Part shown: piece by piece, positions 8,661-16,832 of the stretch
Layout of the letters: each line of letters starts with the position of its first letter
Numbering within the stretch: position 1 is the first letter of the stretch
Assembly (NCBI RefSeq): GCF_008638365.1
Contig: NZ_VWVU01000032.1
Location: forward strand, 16,205 to 80,204
Length of the DNA: 64,000 nucleotides
Direction: 5' to 3'
Source: Nocardiopsis quinghaiensis
GTDB lineage: Bacteria > Actinomycetota > Actinomycetes > Streptosporangiales > Streptosporangiaceae
The notes under the pieces: model-generated
Told to the model about the DNA's origin: nothing
Databases searched by the model: none
What the model saw: the letters and a program-made list of their open reading frames with translations, nothing else
Made by a program: the position numbers and the translations under genes

Positions 8661-8717
8661 TGATCTTGCTCCCAGTGGCACTGCCGGCGCTCCACGGTGA
8701 CGCTGGGAGCAAGATCA
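8661..8717. repeat. Perfect 15-bp inverted repeat between genes
   Basis: TGATCTTGCTCCCAG (8661-8675) and CTGGGAGCAAGATCA (8703-8717) are exact reverse complements separated by 27 bp, and the loop contains further GTGG/CCAC pairing. It lies 47 bp after the MpaB-like gene. Its lower-GC sequence and lack of a T-run suit a dispersed palindromic repeat as well as a terminator. Confidence 0.7.
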
Positions 8718-8851
8718 ACGCAGGGGAACCTCCTGGTTCACACCCACGGCGCTTTCGACCAGTCCACCAGGCGGGGAGCGGTCGCTGCCGGGCACGCGGG
8801 GCGTGCTCCGGATAGCGTGGGGAGTTCCCGCTGCTGAGGGGGGCTTCGCCG

Positions 8852-9070
8852 ATGAAGCGCCGGGTACGCCAGTACGGCCTCGTCATGGGAGTGTGCCTGG
8901 CCCTGTTCGCCGGTGCGCTGCCCGTGTACTACCTGTTCGGCACCGGATGGGCGGTGGCCATGTGCGCGGTGGCGGCCTTCCTGCCGCCCGTCGCCGTGAC
9001 CCTGGGCAACCTCGCCGACCCCGACGACCCAGGGGACCACGACACCAGGTACGGGCCCAACGCCGACTGA
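8852..9070 (+). CDS. Small membrane protein, DUF3099-like
   Basis: 72 residues with two hydrophobic helices (about 8-29, YGLVMGVCLALFAGALPVYY, and 32-54, GWAVAMCAVAAFLPPVAVTLG). They are followed by an acidic tail DPDDPGDHDTRYGPN. The arrangement and the MxMCxVAxxxPPVA pattern match DUF3099 proteins of actinobacteria, which are uncharacterised. A TAGCGT -10-like element with GGAT before it lies about 35 bp upstream. Function unknown. Confidence 0.7.
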   Translation: MKRRVRQYGLVMGVCLALFAGALPVYYLFGTGWAVAMCAVAAFLPPVAVTLGNLADPDDPGDHDTRYGPNAD

Positions 9071-9220
9071 GCGCGTGCGGCCGGAAGGCGCGCGGGGCCG
9101 TGGGCGGGCAGTCCCGCATGGTGCCTCCGGCGCGCCCGCGCGTAGTATTCCGGCGGGATCGGGCACCGTGCGCCGCCGTGGCGACGGGAGCCCGGAGCGG
9201 CGCACGGCGGGGGAGACGCG

Positions 9221-9757
9221 GTGACACACACCAGTACCGGGGGAACCGGGACGGACGGGCGGACCGACGGTGTCCGCATGCTGTGCGTGCACCACGACGA
9301 TCCCCGGGTGGCGGGGCTGCTCGCGGGGCTGCGGGAGGAGTACACCGAGCGCTACGGCGCCGAGGGCGCGGCCAACGAGATGGCGCGCTACCCGGTGACC
9401 GAGTTCGCCGCCCCGCACGGCCGCATCGTGCTGGCCGAGGAGGACGGGGAGGTCGTCGCCGGAGGGGCCGTGCGCCCCTACAAGAAGGACCGCGCCGCGA
9501 TGGCCGGCACCGCCGAGTTCAAGCGCATCTGGACCTCGAACCGGCACCGCCGCCGCGGCCTGGCGCGCAGGGTGATGACCGCTCTGGAGGAGGCCGCCCG
9601 CGACCTCGGTTACACGGGGGTCCTGCTGTTCACCGGTCCCTCCCAGCCCGAGGCGGTCGCCTTCTACGAGCGGATCGGCTACCGGCCGGTCGACCCGGCC
9701 GACATCGACGAGCTGCCCTACCGGTCCGCCATCCCCTTCGCCCGCGACCTGGCCTGA
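9221..9757 (+). CDS. GNAT family N-acetyltransferase
   Basis: 178 residues from a GTG at 9221 with GGGGAGA 5-12 bp upstream. The acetyl-CoA-binding motif A is IWTSNRHRRRGLARRVMTALE, containing the R/Q-x-x-G-x-A type loop. FYERIGYRPV near the C-terminus is motif B. These place it in the GNAT superfamily, transferring acetyl from acetyl-CoA to a small amine or protein N-terminus. The N-terminal 18 residues are low-complexity and probably disordered. The substrate is not predictable. Confidence 0.88.
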   Translation: MTHTSTGGTGTDGRTDGVRMLCVHHDDPRVAGLLAGLREEYTERYGAEGAANEMARYPVTEFAAPHGRIVLAEEDGEVVAGGAVRPYKKDRAAMAGTAEFKRIWTSNRHRRRGLARRVMTALEEAARDLGYTGVLLFTGPSQPEAVAFYERIGYRPVDPADIDELPYRSAIPFARDLA

Positions 9758-9906
9758 GCACCGGGGGCGCAACGGGAACTCGTGCGACGTTGTTATGGGG
9801 ACCGCTATGCCCACGGGGCGGCCGGGTGTTCGCGCTCCCCCGTACGATGGGCGGCGACGGCCGTCACCAGCGGTCACTCCGATAAATGCGACGAGGAGAG
9901 CACGAC

Positions 9907-11397
9907 GTGAGCGAGCAGCAGCGCCCCCGGGACGAGACGAACGCCCCCGTGTTCAGTCCACGCAAGAACGGGCAGGCGCAGTCGGTCTCCGACGAGCTCG
10001 CCGCGTGGATGAGCACCGGGTGGGCCGACACCGAACTGCGCGACCTGGAGCCCGTCGAGCAGGCGGAGCACACCGCCCGCCGCCGCGCCGCGATCAGCGC
10101 GGCCTTCCCCGGGGACCGGCTCGTGGTTCCGGCGGGACAGCTGATCACCCGCTCCAACGACACCGAGTACCCCTTCCGCGCCGCCACCGACTACGCCTAC
10201 CTCACCGGTGACACCTCCGACGGCGGCTGCCTGGTGTTCACACCCGGCGCCGGGGGCGGCCACGACGTGGTCCTGTACCTCAAGCCCCGCTCCAACCGCG
10301 ACAACGGCGAGTTCTGGCTGGGCGGCTACGGCGAGCTGTGGACCGGCCGCCGCAACAGCCTCTCCGAGGCAGCCGACCTGCTCGGCGTGGCCACCGCCGA
10401 CGTGACCACCCTGGCCGGCGCGCTGCGCTCCGGTGAGGCCACCACCCGTATCGTGCGCGGCCACGACGCCGCGCTCGACGCCCTGGTCGACGAGCTGCGC
10501 GCCGACCCCGACGAGGAGTCCCGGGCCAAGTCCGCCCAGCTCGACGAGGACCTCTCCGTCACCCTGGCCGACCACCGCCTGGTCAAGGACGAGTGGGAGG
10601 TCGCCCAGCTCCAGCTGGCCGTGGACGCCACCGTGCGCGGCTTCAACGACGTCGTGAAGGCGCTGCCGCAGGCCAAGGACACCTCCGAGCGCTACATCGA
10701 GGGCACGTTCTTCCTGCGCGCCCGTGTGGAGGGCAACGACGTCGGCTACGGCACCATCGCCGCCTCCGGTTCCAACGCCACCACCCTGCACTGGACCCGC
10801 AACGACGGCCCGGTGCGCGAGGGCGACCTGCTGCTGCTGGACGCGGGTGTGGAGACCACCACCCTGTACACCGCCGACGTCACCCGCACCATGCCGGTGT
10901 CGGGCACCTTCACCGACGTCCAGCGCCGGGTCTACGACCTGGTGTACGCCGCCCAGGAGGCCGGGATCGCCGCCGTCGCCCCGGGGAAGCCGTTCACGGC
11001 CTTCCACGAGGCGTCCCAGCGGGTGCTGGCCGAGGGCCTCGTCGAGTGGGGCCTGCTGGAGGGGCCGGTCGAGCGCGTCCTGGAACTGGGCCTGCAGCGC
11101 CGCTACACCCTGCACGGCACCGGGCACATGCTCGGTATGGACGTGCACGACTGCGCGGTCTCCCGCCAGGAGGTGCACCTGTACGGCGACCTGAAGCCGG
11201 GCATGGCGCTCACCGTCGAGCCGGGCCTGTACTTCCAGCCCGACGACCTGACCGTTCCCGAGGAGCTGCGCGGCGTCGGCGTGCGGATCGAGGACGACGT
11301 CCTGGTCACCGAGGAGGGCCGCACGGTCATGTCGGCCGGTCTGCCGCGCTCCTCCGCCGAGGTGGAGGCCTGGCTGGCCGAGCGCCTGCCGCGCTAG
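9907..11397 (+). CDS. pepP: Xaa-Pro aminopeptidase (aminopeptidase P, M24B)
   Basis: 496 residues. An N-terminal creatinase-like domain ends near residue 215 (LVKDEWEVAQLQLAVDATVRG). The C-terminal pita-bread metallopeptidase domain carries the five metal ligands: Asp in LLLDAGVE, Asp in TADVTRTMPV, His in HGTGHMLGMDVHD, Glu in LTVEPGLYF and Glu in VRIEDD. The enzyme removes N-terminal residues preceding proline and is cytosolic and Mn-dependent in the family. The GTG at 9907 was preferred to the ATG at 9886 because GAGGAG lies 9 bp before it and nothing usable precedes the ATG. A bulged hairpin follows the stop. Confidence 0.94.
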   Translation: MSEQQRPRDETNAPVFSPRKNGQAQSVSDELAAWMSTGWADTELRDLEPVEQAEHTARRRAAISAAFPGDRLVVPAGQLITRSNDTEYPFRAATDYAYLTGDTSDGGCLVFTPGAGGGHDVVLYLKPRSNRDNGEFWLGGYGELWTGRRNSLSEAADLLGVATADVTTLAGALRSGEATTRIVRGHDAALDALVDELRADPDEESRAKSAQLDEDLSVTLADHRLVKDEWEVAQLQLAVDATVRGFNDVVKALPQAKDTSERYIEGTFFLRARVEGNDVGYGTIAASGSNATTLHWTRNDGPVREGDLLLLDAGVETTTLYTADVTRTMPVSGTFTDVQRRVYDLVYAAQEAGIAAVAPGKPFTAFHEASQRVLAEGLVEWGLLEGPVERVLELGLQRRYTLHGTGHMLGMDVHDCAVSRQEVHLYGDLKPGMALTVEPGLYFQPDDLTVPEELRGVGVRIEDDVLVTEEGRTVMSAGLPRSSAEVEAWLAERLPR

Positions 11398-11418
11398 GCT
11401 CATCCCCGCGACGCGTGC

Positions 11419-11457
11419 GAGGGGCCGCGCCCCACCGCTCCGGTGGGGCGGCCCCTC
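11419..11457 (+). terminator. Terminator after pepP
   Basis: GAGGGGCCGCGCCCCACCG pairs with CGGTGGGGCGGCCCCTC across a CTC loop, with a two-base bulge in the left arm. It starts 22 bp after the pepP stop. Confidence 0.78.
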
Positions 11458-11515
11458 ACCTGTCAGGGATGAGAACCCGCACCGGGCCCGGCCCGCAGCG
11501 GGCGCGACTGGCTCC

Positions 11516-11549
11516 GACGGCCCCGCGTTCACCGGAGCGCGGGGCCGTG
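11516..11549 (-). terminator. Terminator after ridA-like gene
   Basis: The core arms CGGCCCCGCG (11518-11527) and CGCGGGGCCG (11538-11547), extended by two further pairs, flank a 10-base loop. The hairpin lies 13 bp beyond the stop of the leftward RidA-family gene, back to back with the pepP terminator. Confidence 0.72.
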
Positions 11550-11561
11550 TCGCCTCTTCCG

Positions 11562-11972
11562 TCAGTCGAGGACGGCGAACGCCTCGACCTCGACGAGCAC
11601 GTCGGGCTCGAACAGGTAGTCGACGCCGATGAGTGACACGGGCGGCCACGGCCGCGGCATCCCGAGCTCGTCGGCGACACGCTCGACGCCCGCCATGAAG
11701 TCGTCCATCTTCTCGGGGCTCCAGCGCGTGACGAAGAACCTGAGGCGCACGACATCGGCGAAGCTCGCTCCGGCGCCGGTCAGCCCGAGCGCGGCGTTGC
11801 GCAGGGCCTGCGCGACCTGGCCGGTGAGGTCGCCCGGCGCGACGGGGTTCGCCTCGGCGTCGCGCGCGATCTGGCCGGCCACGTGCACCTGGCGGGTGCC
11901 CGTGCCGATCGCGACATGGTGGTAGGGCACGGGCTGCATCATGCCCTCGGGGGTGAACAGTCGCACGGTCAT
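11562..11972 (-). CDS. RidA/YjgF family enamine/imine deaminase
   Basis: 136 residues, family length. Conserved stretches include VHVAGQIARDAEANPV, DLTGQVAQALRNAALGLTGAG, RLRFFVTRW and, at the C-terminus, VSLIGVDYLFEPDVLVEVEAFAV. The position before the VEVEAFAV end that carries the catalytic Arg in canonical RidA is not an obvious Arg, so it may belong to a Rid subgroup rather than RidA proper. RidA proteins hydrolyse reactive 2-aminoacrylate from PLP enzymes. It is divergent from an HxlR regulator with 81 bp between, so it is probably under that regulator's control. Confidence 0.88.
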   Translation of the reverse strand: MTVRLFTPEGMMQPVPYHHVAIGTGTRQVHVAGQIARDAEANPVAPGDLTGQVAQALRNAALGLTGAGASFADVVRLRFFVTRWSPEKMDDFMAGVERVADELGMPRPWPPVSLIGVDYLFEPDVLVEVEAFAVLD

Positions 11973-11996
11973 GGGAGGTCCCCTCGTTTGTCCATC

Positions 11997-12034
11997 GGTA
12001 GGTATCTAAGGTCTACTTGGTATACGTAGGGAAC
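11997..12034. promoter_or_regulatory. AT-richer divergent promoter region, ridA-like/hxlR
   Basis: This block contains GGTAT twice (12001-12005 and 12019-12023, 18 bp apart) and the palindrome GTATAC (12020-12025). It is the only low-GC stretch between the two start codons. HxlR proteins usually bind such divergent intergenic repeats. The assignment is inference. Confidence 0.3.
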
Positions 12035-12053
12035 TTCAACGAAACCAGGTGTC

Positions 12054-12425
12054 ATGCAGGAAACCGGCCACCTCGCGTCCGACGGCCAGATCACCGGGGC
12101 GCACCGCGAGCTGCTCGACCAGGTGCTCGACAAATGGTCGCTTCAGGTGCTCGACCAGTTGTGCGAGCAGCCCCTGCGCTTCAACGCGCTACGCCGCGCG
12201 ATCCCCCTTGTGACACAGAAGTCGCTTACGGCGGCGCTGCGGCGCCTCGAACGCAACGGGATGGTCGAACGCGTCATCGCGAGCTCGCGGCCCCTCGCCG
12301 TCGAGTACCGCATCACGCCGCTGGGAAAGACCCTCCAGGATCTGGTCGACGCGCTCCTGCGCTGGTCCACCGTCAACCTGCCCAGCGTGCAGCGCGCACG
12401 CGAACGGTTCGATGACGAGGCGTGA
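12054..12425 (+). CDS. HxlR family transcriptional regulator
   Basis: 123 residues. The winged-helix core DKWSLQVLDQLCEQPLRFNA, LRRAIPLVTQKSLTAALRRL, ERNGMVERVI and VEYRITPLGKTL is diagnostic of HxlR/MarR-like regulators, with W at the start of helix 1 and the YxxTxxG wing. Proteins of this family sense aldehydes, quinones or redox-active electrophiles. It is divergently arranged with the RidA-family gene, its likely target. No strong ribosome binding site is seen before the ATG at 12054. Confidence 0.9.
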   Translation: MQETGHLASDGQITGAHRELLDQVLDKWSLQVLDQLCEQPLRFNALRRAIPLVTQKSLTAALRRLERNGMVERVIASSRPLAVEYRITPLGKTLQDLVDALLRWSTVNLPSVQRARERFDDEA

Positions 12426-12466
12426 CGGGAGTCCTTCCCCTTCGGCTCCCCGCGTGGCCTGCCATG

Positions 12467-12484
12467 AATCTACGTCGTAAAGGT
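12467..12484 (+). repeat. 18-bp motif shared with 61145-61162
   Basis: AATCTACGTCGTAAAGGT here differs in one base from AATCTACGCCGTAAAGGT at 61145-61162, in the same orientation. Both copies are intergenic and in lower-GC context. Their role is unknown. Confidence 0.6.
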
Positions 12485-12619
12485 GTTGCTCTACCGAATC
12501 ACTCTGGTCGCGTGACGGCGACATCCCTCAGAACGGACACCGCCGCACGCGCCGTCGTTTCGCGAAGCAGGGGACACGTTCCACCAGCACCGGCGGGTAC
12601 CGAACGCCCTGGCCCCGGC

Positions 12620-13645
12620 TCAGGCCAGCGGGGTGGCGAGCCGGGCCAGGTCGTCCTCCAGGAGCGGTCCGACGAAAGCGCGGGTCCGGGCGGCGGTGTC
12701 GCGGTCGTGGCCGCGCGGCGTGGGCTCGGTGAACATGATCAGGTACAGGTAGACCCGGTACAGGGTGAGTCTGCGCAGTAGTTCCGGTGTGAAGTCGACA
12801 CGGCCGCCCGCCTCGCGGTAGCCCTCCAGGAACGCGGTGTCCTCGCGGATGTCGCCGAAGAGCGCCAGGGACACCAGTTCGGCCGCCGGGTCGCCCCAGA
12901 AGGCGCGCTCGGCGTCGATGATCCCCGAGAGGCCGGGGGAGCCCGCCCCGTCGCGGCCGGCGACCAGGACGTTGCCGTCCCACAGGTCGAAGTGCGTGAG
13001 CACCGGGGTGCGCACCGCGGCCAGGTGGACGAGGTTGGCCGACACCAGCCGTAGGACCCGTGCCCCGCCGCCGGGCAGCTCGACGGCGAACCGGGAGGCG
13101 TCGGCCACCACCGCCTCCACCATCGCGCCGAACGCCTCGGGCCAGGTGTGTGCCCGCGGTCCCGCCTGCGCCGGGTAGCCGAACCCGTGTCCGGTGACGG
13201 TGTGCAGGGCCGCCACGGCCCGTCCCAGTTCGCGGCGGACCGGGGCCAGCCGCCGCGGGGCCAGGCCGGACCGGACGTCGTTCAGGGGTGTTCCGGGCAG
13301 GTGGCTGAGGAACAGGTACTCGCGGCGCGGGTCTCCGGGCACCGTGCCCGCGTGCAGGACCTCGGGCACGAGCGGACCGGCCACGGGGCGGACCCGCTCG
13401 TAGGCCATCGCCTCGGTGCCCATGATGCCGTGCTCGTAGGTGAGCCGGGGGCGGTCGGGAGGGGGAGCCAGTTTGAGTACCGAGCGGCGGCCGTCGTGCA
13501 GGAGGAGGCGGCGCACGGTGTTGTAGGTGCCTCCGGTGAGCACCGCCTGTTCGCGTACACGGGCGTCCTCGCCGAACGCGGCGCGCACGAGTGCGTCCAG
13601 GGTGGCGTCGTCGGGGGGCAGTCCGGTGGGGGACGAGGGCGTCAT
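12620..13645 (-). CDS. Phosphotransferase, APH/choline kinase fold
   Basis: 341 residues. The nucleotide-binding Lys lies in RSVLKLAPP. The Brenner catalytic motif is LTHFDLWDGNVLVAG (HxDxxxxN) and the metal-binding motif is IIDAERAFWGDPAAEL. LFLSHLPGTPL is the hinge region. The fold phosphorylates small hydroxyl compounds; members include aminoglycoside, homoserine, choline and macrolide kinases, and the sequence does not select among them. It is monocistronic and is followed by about 195 bp of intergenic DNA. Because of its family, resistance is possible but unproven. Confidence 0.85.
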   Translation of the reverse strand: MTPSSPTGLPPDDATLDALVRAAFGEDARVREQAVLTGGTYNTVRRLLLHDGRRSVLKLAPPPDRPRLTYEHGIMGTEAMAYERVRPVAGPLVPEVLHAGTVPGDPRREYLFLSHLPGTPLNDVRSGLAPRRLAPVRRELGRAVAALHTVTGHGFGYPAQAGPRAHTWPEAFGAMVEAVVADASRFAVELPGGGARVLRLVSANLVHLAAVRTPVLTHFDLWDGNVLVAGRDGAGSPGLSGIIDAERAFWGDPAAELVSLALFGDIREDTAFLEGYREAGGRVDFTPELLRRLTLYRVYLYLIMFTEPTPRGHDRDTAARTRAFVGPLLEDDLARLATPLA

Positions 13646-13836
13646 GTTCCTAATTTAGGCGGGCCGGAACATCGGAGATAGATCCCGTCCGTCCTGGATC
13701 CGGTTTTCGGGGCCCGTCCGGCCTGCGGGGCCGCGCGTCCGGGGTCGTGTCGTCGTGAGGTTTCGCGGGGGCCGATCGGGATAGCCGGGATGGGGAGGGG
13801 CCGCGGACGGCGGCCACGGCAGAGGAGGGGGAGGAC

Positions 13837-14292
13837 ATGGGTGCGTTCTCGGGATCGGCCATGGTCCGCACGGTGATGCTCGGCCTCGCCGCGGGGTCGC
13901 GCGGCACACTCGGGAGCGCACCGTTGTGGGCCGTCTCCGGGCCGGGCAAGCGTGTGTCCATGGCGCTGGTCGTCCTGGGGGAGTTCTCCGGGGACAAGGT
14001 CCCGGGCATTCCCAGTCGCCTCGCCTGGCCGAGCCTGGCGGCCAGGGTCGCCAGCGCGGGTACCGGCGGGGCCCTGCTGGCCCGCTCCCTTGGCGCGCCG
14101 GCCGCTCTGGGGGCCGTGATCGCGGCCGGGGCCTCCCCGGTGGGTGCCGCCGCGGGTGTGGGGTGGCGCCGGTACTGGAACGGTACCGGGCGTCCTGGGT
14201 GGATCGGCGGTGTCCTGGAGGACGCCTGCGTGGTCGCGCTCGCCGGGGCCGCCTGCCGGGGTGTGTCCGCGGACGCCTCCGCTGAGGACTGA
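13837..14292 (+). CDS. Membrane protein, DUF4126-like
   Basis: 151 residues rich in Ala and Gly. The pattern GLAAGSRGTLGSAPLWAV, VLGEFSGDKVPGIPSRLAW and GGVLEDACVVALAGAA matches the DUF4126 membrane family, where a GE-DK-P--PSR motif is conserved between hydrophobic helices. Three to four membrane segments are likely. Function unknown. GGAGGGGGAGGACATG gives a strong ribosome binding site for the ATG at 13837. Confidence 0.75.
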   Translation: MGAFSGSAMVRTVMLGLAAGSRGTLGSAPLWAVSGPGKRVSMALVVLGEFSGDKVPGIPSRLAWPSLAARVASAGTGGALLARSLGAPAALGAVIAAGASPVGAAAGVGWRRYWNGTGRPGWIGGVLEDACVVALAGAACRGVSADASAED

Positions 14293-14473
14293 GGCGGTAC
14301 GGCGACGGAGTCCGCGGGCTGTTTCGCCGCGTTCGGGAGGGCTCGCGTGACTATGGTCAAGAACACCACCGTTCGGGGAACGGGCGGACGGTCTGAGGCG
14401 TTGGGATGGCTTTGGGGAGGTTCGTAGGAACCCCCGGCCACATCCGATCGACCATCACGACCAGAGGACACCT

Positions 14474-15955
14474 GTGACAGGGCAGCCCAGTTCCCCCGAG
14501 GCCGACGGCGGTTCGGTCCAACAGCGCGGCGGCGACGCGCGCGCCAACCGCTTCGTCATCCCGCTGCTCCTGATGTCGGCGTTCGTCGTGATCCTGAACG
14601 AGACGATCATGGGTGTGGCCCTGCCCGCCCTGACCCGGGACCTGGGTGTCTCCGTCGCCACCGGGCAGTGGCTGACCTCGGCCTTCATGCTCGTGATGGC
14701 CGTGGTGATCCCCGCGACGGGGTACCTGCTCCAGCGTTTCCACGTGCGTCGGGTGTTCATCGCGGCGATGACTCTGTTCAGCCTGGGCACGCTGCTGTGC
14801 TTCCTCGCGCCCGGGTTCGGCTTCCTGCTCGTGGGCCGGGTGGTCCAGGCGACGGGAACGGCCATCATGATGCCGCTGCTCATGACGACCGTGCTGAACC
14901 TCGTGCCGCAGGACCGCCGTGGCCGCACCATGGGCAACATCTCCATCGTCATGTCCGTGGCGCCCGCGGTCGGCCCGACGATGGCGGGTCTCATCCTCAG
15001 CGTGCTCGACTGGCGGTGGATGTTCGGGCTCGTCCTGCCCATCGCCCTCCTGGGCCTGGTCATGGGCGCGCTCTTCATCCGCAACCTCACCGAACCGCGT
15101 GCCGCCAGCATCGACCTGCTCTCGCTGCCGGTGTCGGCGCTGGCGTTCGGCGGGCTCGTCTACGGCTTCTCGGGTCTGGGTGAGGGGGAGGCCACCGCCG
15201 TGGTCCCGCCCGCCGCGGCGATCGGGGTGGGGGCCGTGTCGCTGGTGCTGTTCGTGTGGCGTCAGTTGCGTCTACAGCGTGAGGACCGGGCCCTGCTTGA
15301 TCTGCGTGTGTTCCGCTCGACGCAGTTCTCCGTCTCCATCGGCCTGGTCATGATCAGTTTCATGGCCTTGTTCGGCACCCTCATCCTGCTGCCGGTCTAC
15401 ATGCAGAACGTTCTGGGCCACGACACGCTCGTCACCGGTCTGACCCTGCTGCCGGGCGGTCTGGCGATGGGTCTGCTCGCTCCCGTGGTGGGGCGTCTCT
15501 ACGACCGTGTCGGTCCGCGCCCCCTGGTCATCCCGGGTGCGGCGGTGGTGTCGCTGGTGCTGTGGGGCATGACCCTCTTCGACGCCCACACTCCGGTCGG
15601 CCTGATCGTCACCGCCCACGTCCTGCTCAGCGGGGGACTGGGCCTCATGTTCACGCCGCTGCTCACCGGTGCCCTGGGGTCGCTTCGGCCCGAGCTGTAC
15701 TCGCATGGCAGCGCCGTGGTCGGCACCGTGCAGCAGGTCGCCGGCGCGGCCGGCACGGCGACGTTCGTGGCGGTCATGTCCGCTACCTCGGCGGGCCTGC
15801 TCACCGACGGGTTCACGGAGGTCGGGGCCCAGGCGGGCGGCGTTCACGCCGCCTTCCTGCTCGGCGCGGTGGTCTCGGTCGTGGCCTTCGTCCTGACGTT
15901 CTTCGTGCGTCGGGTGGGGCCGGGCGTTCCGGAGGGCGCCCCGGCCGTTCGCTAG
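14474..15955 (+). CDS. MFS drug exporter, DHA2 (EmrB/QacA) family
   Basis: 493 residues with about 14 hydrophobic helices. Motif C-like and loop motifs are visible: LNETIMGVALPALTRDLG in helix 1, QWLTSAFMLVMAVVIP in helix 2, GRVVQATGTAIMMPLLMT for motif B, and GPTMAGLILSVLDWRWMF for motif C. This identifies a proton-driven multidrug exporter of the DHA2 family in the cytoplasmic membrane. The GTG at 14474 has GAGGAC 5-10 bp upstream. No regulator is adjacent, so control is unclear. Confidence 0.93.
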   Translation: MTGQPSSPEADGGSVQQRGGDARANRFVIPLLLMSAFVVILNETIMGVALPALTRDLGVSVATGQWLTSAFMLVMAVVIPATGYLLQRFHVRRVFIAAMTLFSLGTLLCFLAPGFGFLLVGRVVQATGTAIMMPLLMTTVLNLVPQDRRGRTMGNISIVMSVAPAVGPTMAGLILSVLDWRWMFGLVLPIALLGLVMGALFIRNLTEPRAASIDLLSLPVSALAFGGLVYGFSGLGEGEATAVVPPAAAIGVGAVSLVLFVWRQLRLQREDRALLDLRVFRSTQFSVSIGLVMISFMALFGTLILLPVYMQNVLGHDTLVTGLTLLPGGLAMGLLAPVVGRLYDRVGPRPLVIPGAAVVSLVLWGMTLFDAHTPVGLIVTAHVLLSGGLGLMFTPLLTGALGSLRPELYSHGSAVVGTVQQVAGAAGTATFVAVMSATSAGLLTDGFTEVGAQAGGVHAAFLLGAVVSVVAFVLTFFVRRVGPGVPEGAPAVR

Positions 15956-16103
15956 GGGCGCCGAAGGGTGTGCCGGGGGCCGGACACGGAGGGGCGTCTC
16001 CTCCGTGTCCGGCTTCCTCCGTCTTCGGGGCGGGCCGGGTTCGGACCGTCGCGGTGCCGGGTAGGAGGTCGGCGCAGAACCGATACCCGCCCGGGAGAGA
16101 CTC

Positions 16104-16664
16104 ATGGCACGACTGATCGACCTGCACGGCACCGCGATGGGGGAGTTCGACCGACGGGTGCGTGAGGTCAGGTTGACGGACTGGGCGCTGCCCACGCCCT
16201 GCGCCGACTGGGACGTGCACGACCTGGTCAACCACCTGACCACCGAGCAGCTGTGGGTGCCGACCCTGCTGGGCGGCGCGCGTGTGGAGGAGGTCGGTGA
16301 CCGCTTCGAGGGGGACAACCTGGGGGAGGAGCCCATCACCACCTGGGAGGTCGCCGCCCGTGAGGCCCGTGCGGCCTGGTTGGCGCCGTCCTCCCTGGAG
16401 AGCACGGTGCACCTGTCCTTCGGTGACGCGCCGGCCGAGCTCTACCTGTGGCAGATGACCTTCGACCTGACGGTGCACGCCTGGGACCTGGCCCGTGCCC
16501 TGGGCGTGGACGAGACCCTGGACCCGGACCTGGCCAAGGAGGTCCACACCTGGGCGAGCGGTCAGGGGTTCGGCCCGGGACCGATGTTCGAGGCGCCTGT
16601 GGAGGTGGGCCCCGAGGCAGGTGTCCAGGACCGGCTCATCGCCCTCACCGGCAGGACGCCCTGA
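16104..16664 (+). CDS. TIGR03086-like metal-binding protein (mycothiol-dependent isomerase fold)
   Basis: 186 residues. WALPTPCADWDVHDLVNHLT at residues 28-47 and MTFDLTVHAWDLARAL near 115-130 carry the His residues that bind divalent metal in the DinB/MDMPI four-helix fold. Actinomycete members of this family include mycothiol-dependent maleylpyruvate isomerase, but most are uncharacterised TIGR03086 proteins. A mycothiol-linked role fits an organism without glutathione. It lies between the exporter and an alcohol dehydrogenase gene, all rightward. Confidence 0.82.
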   Translation: MARLIDLHGTAMGEFDRRVREVRLTDWALPTPCADWDVHDLVNHLTTEQLWVPTLLGGARVEEVGDRFEGDNLGEEPITTWEVAAREARAAWLAPSSLESTVHLSFGDAPAELYLWQMTFDLTVHAWDLARALGVDETLDPDLAKEVHTWASGQGFGPGPMFEAPVEVGPEAGVQDRLIALTGRTP

Positions 16665-16832
16665 GCACGACGGGTTCGGTGCGGAGGCTGGGCGGTGCGG
16701 CCCGGCGGCGCGGGGCACGCACCCCGAAGCCGGGAGGGGCGGCAGGTTTGGGCGGTGCGGCCCTCGGTCAGTGCGCCTGGGAGGAGACGCTTTTCCGTCC
16801 GGCTCTCGGAGCCGGGAGACCCAGGGGGCAGC

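Noticed and set aside
16104..16664. The MDMPI-like protein as the missing maleylacetoacetate isomerase of the homogentisate operon
   Set aside because: It is 22 kb away in an unrelated gene group, and most TIGR03086 proteins have no such activity; the operon's own unknown gene is the better candidate.
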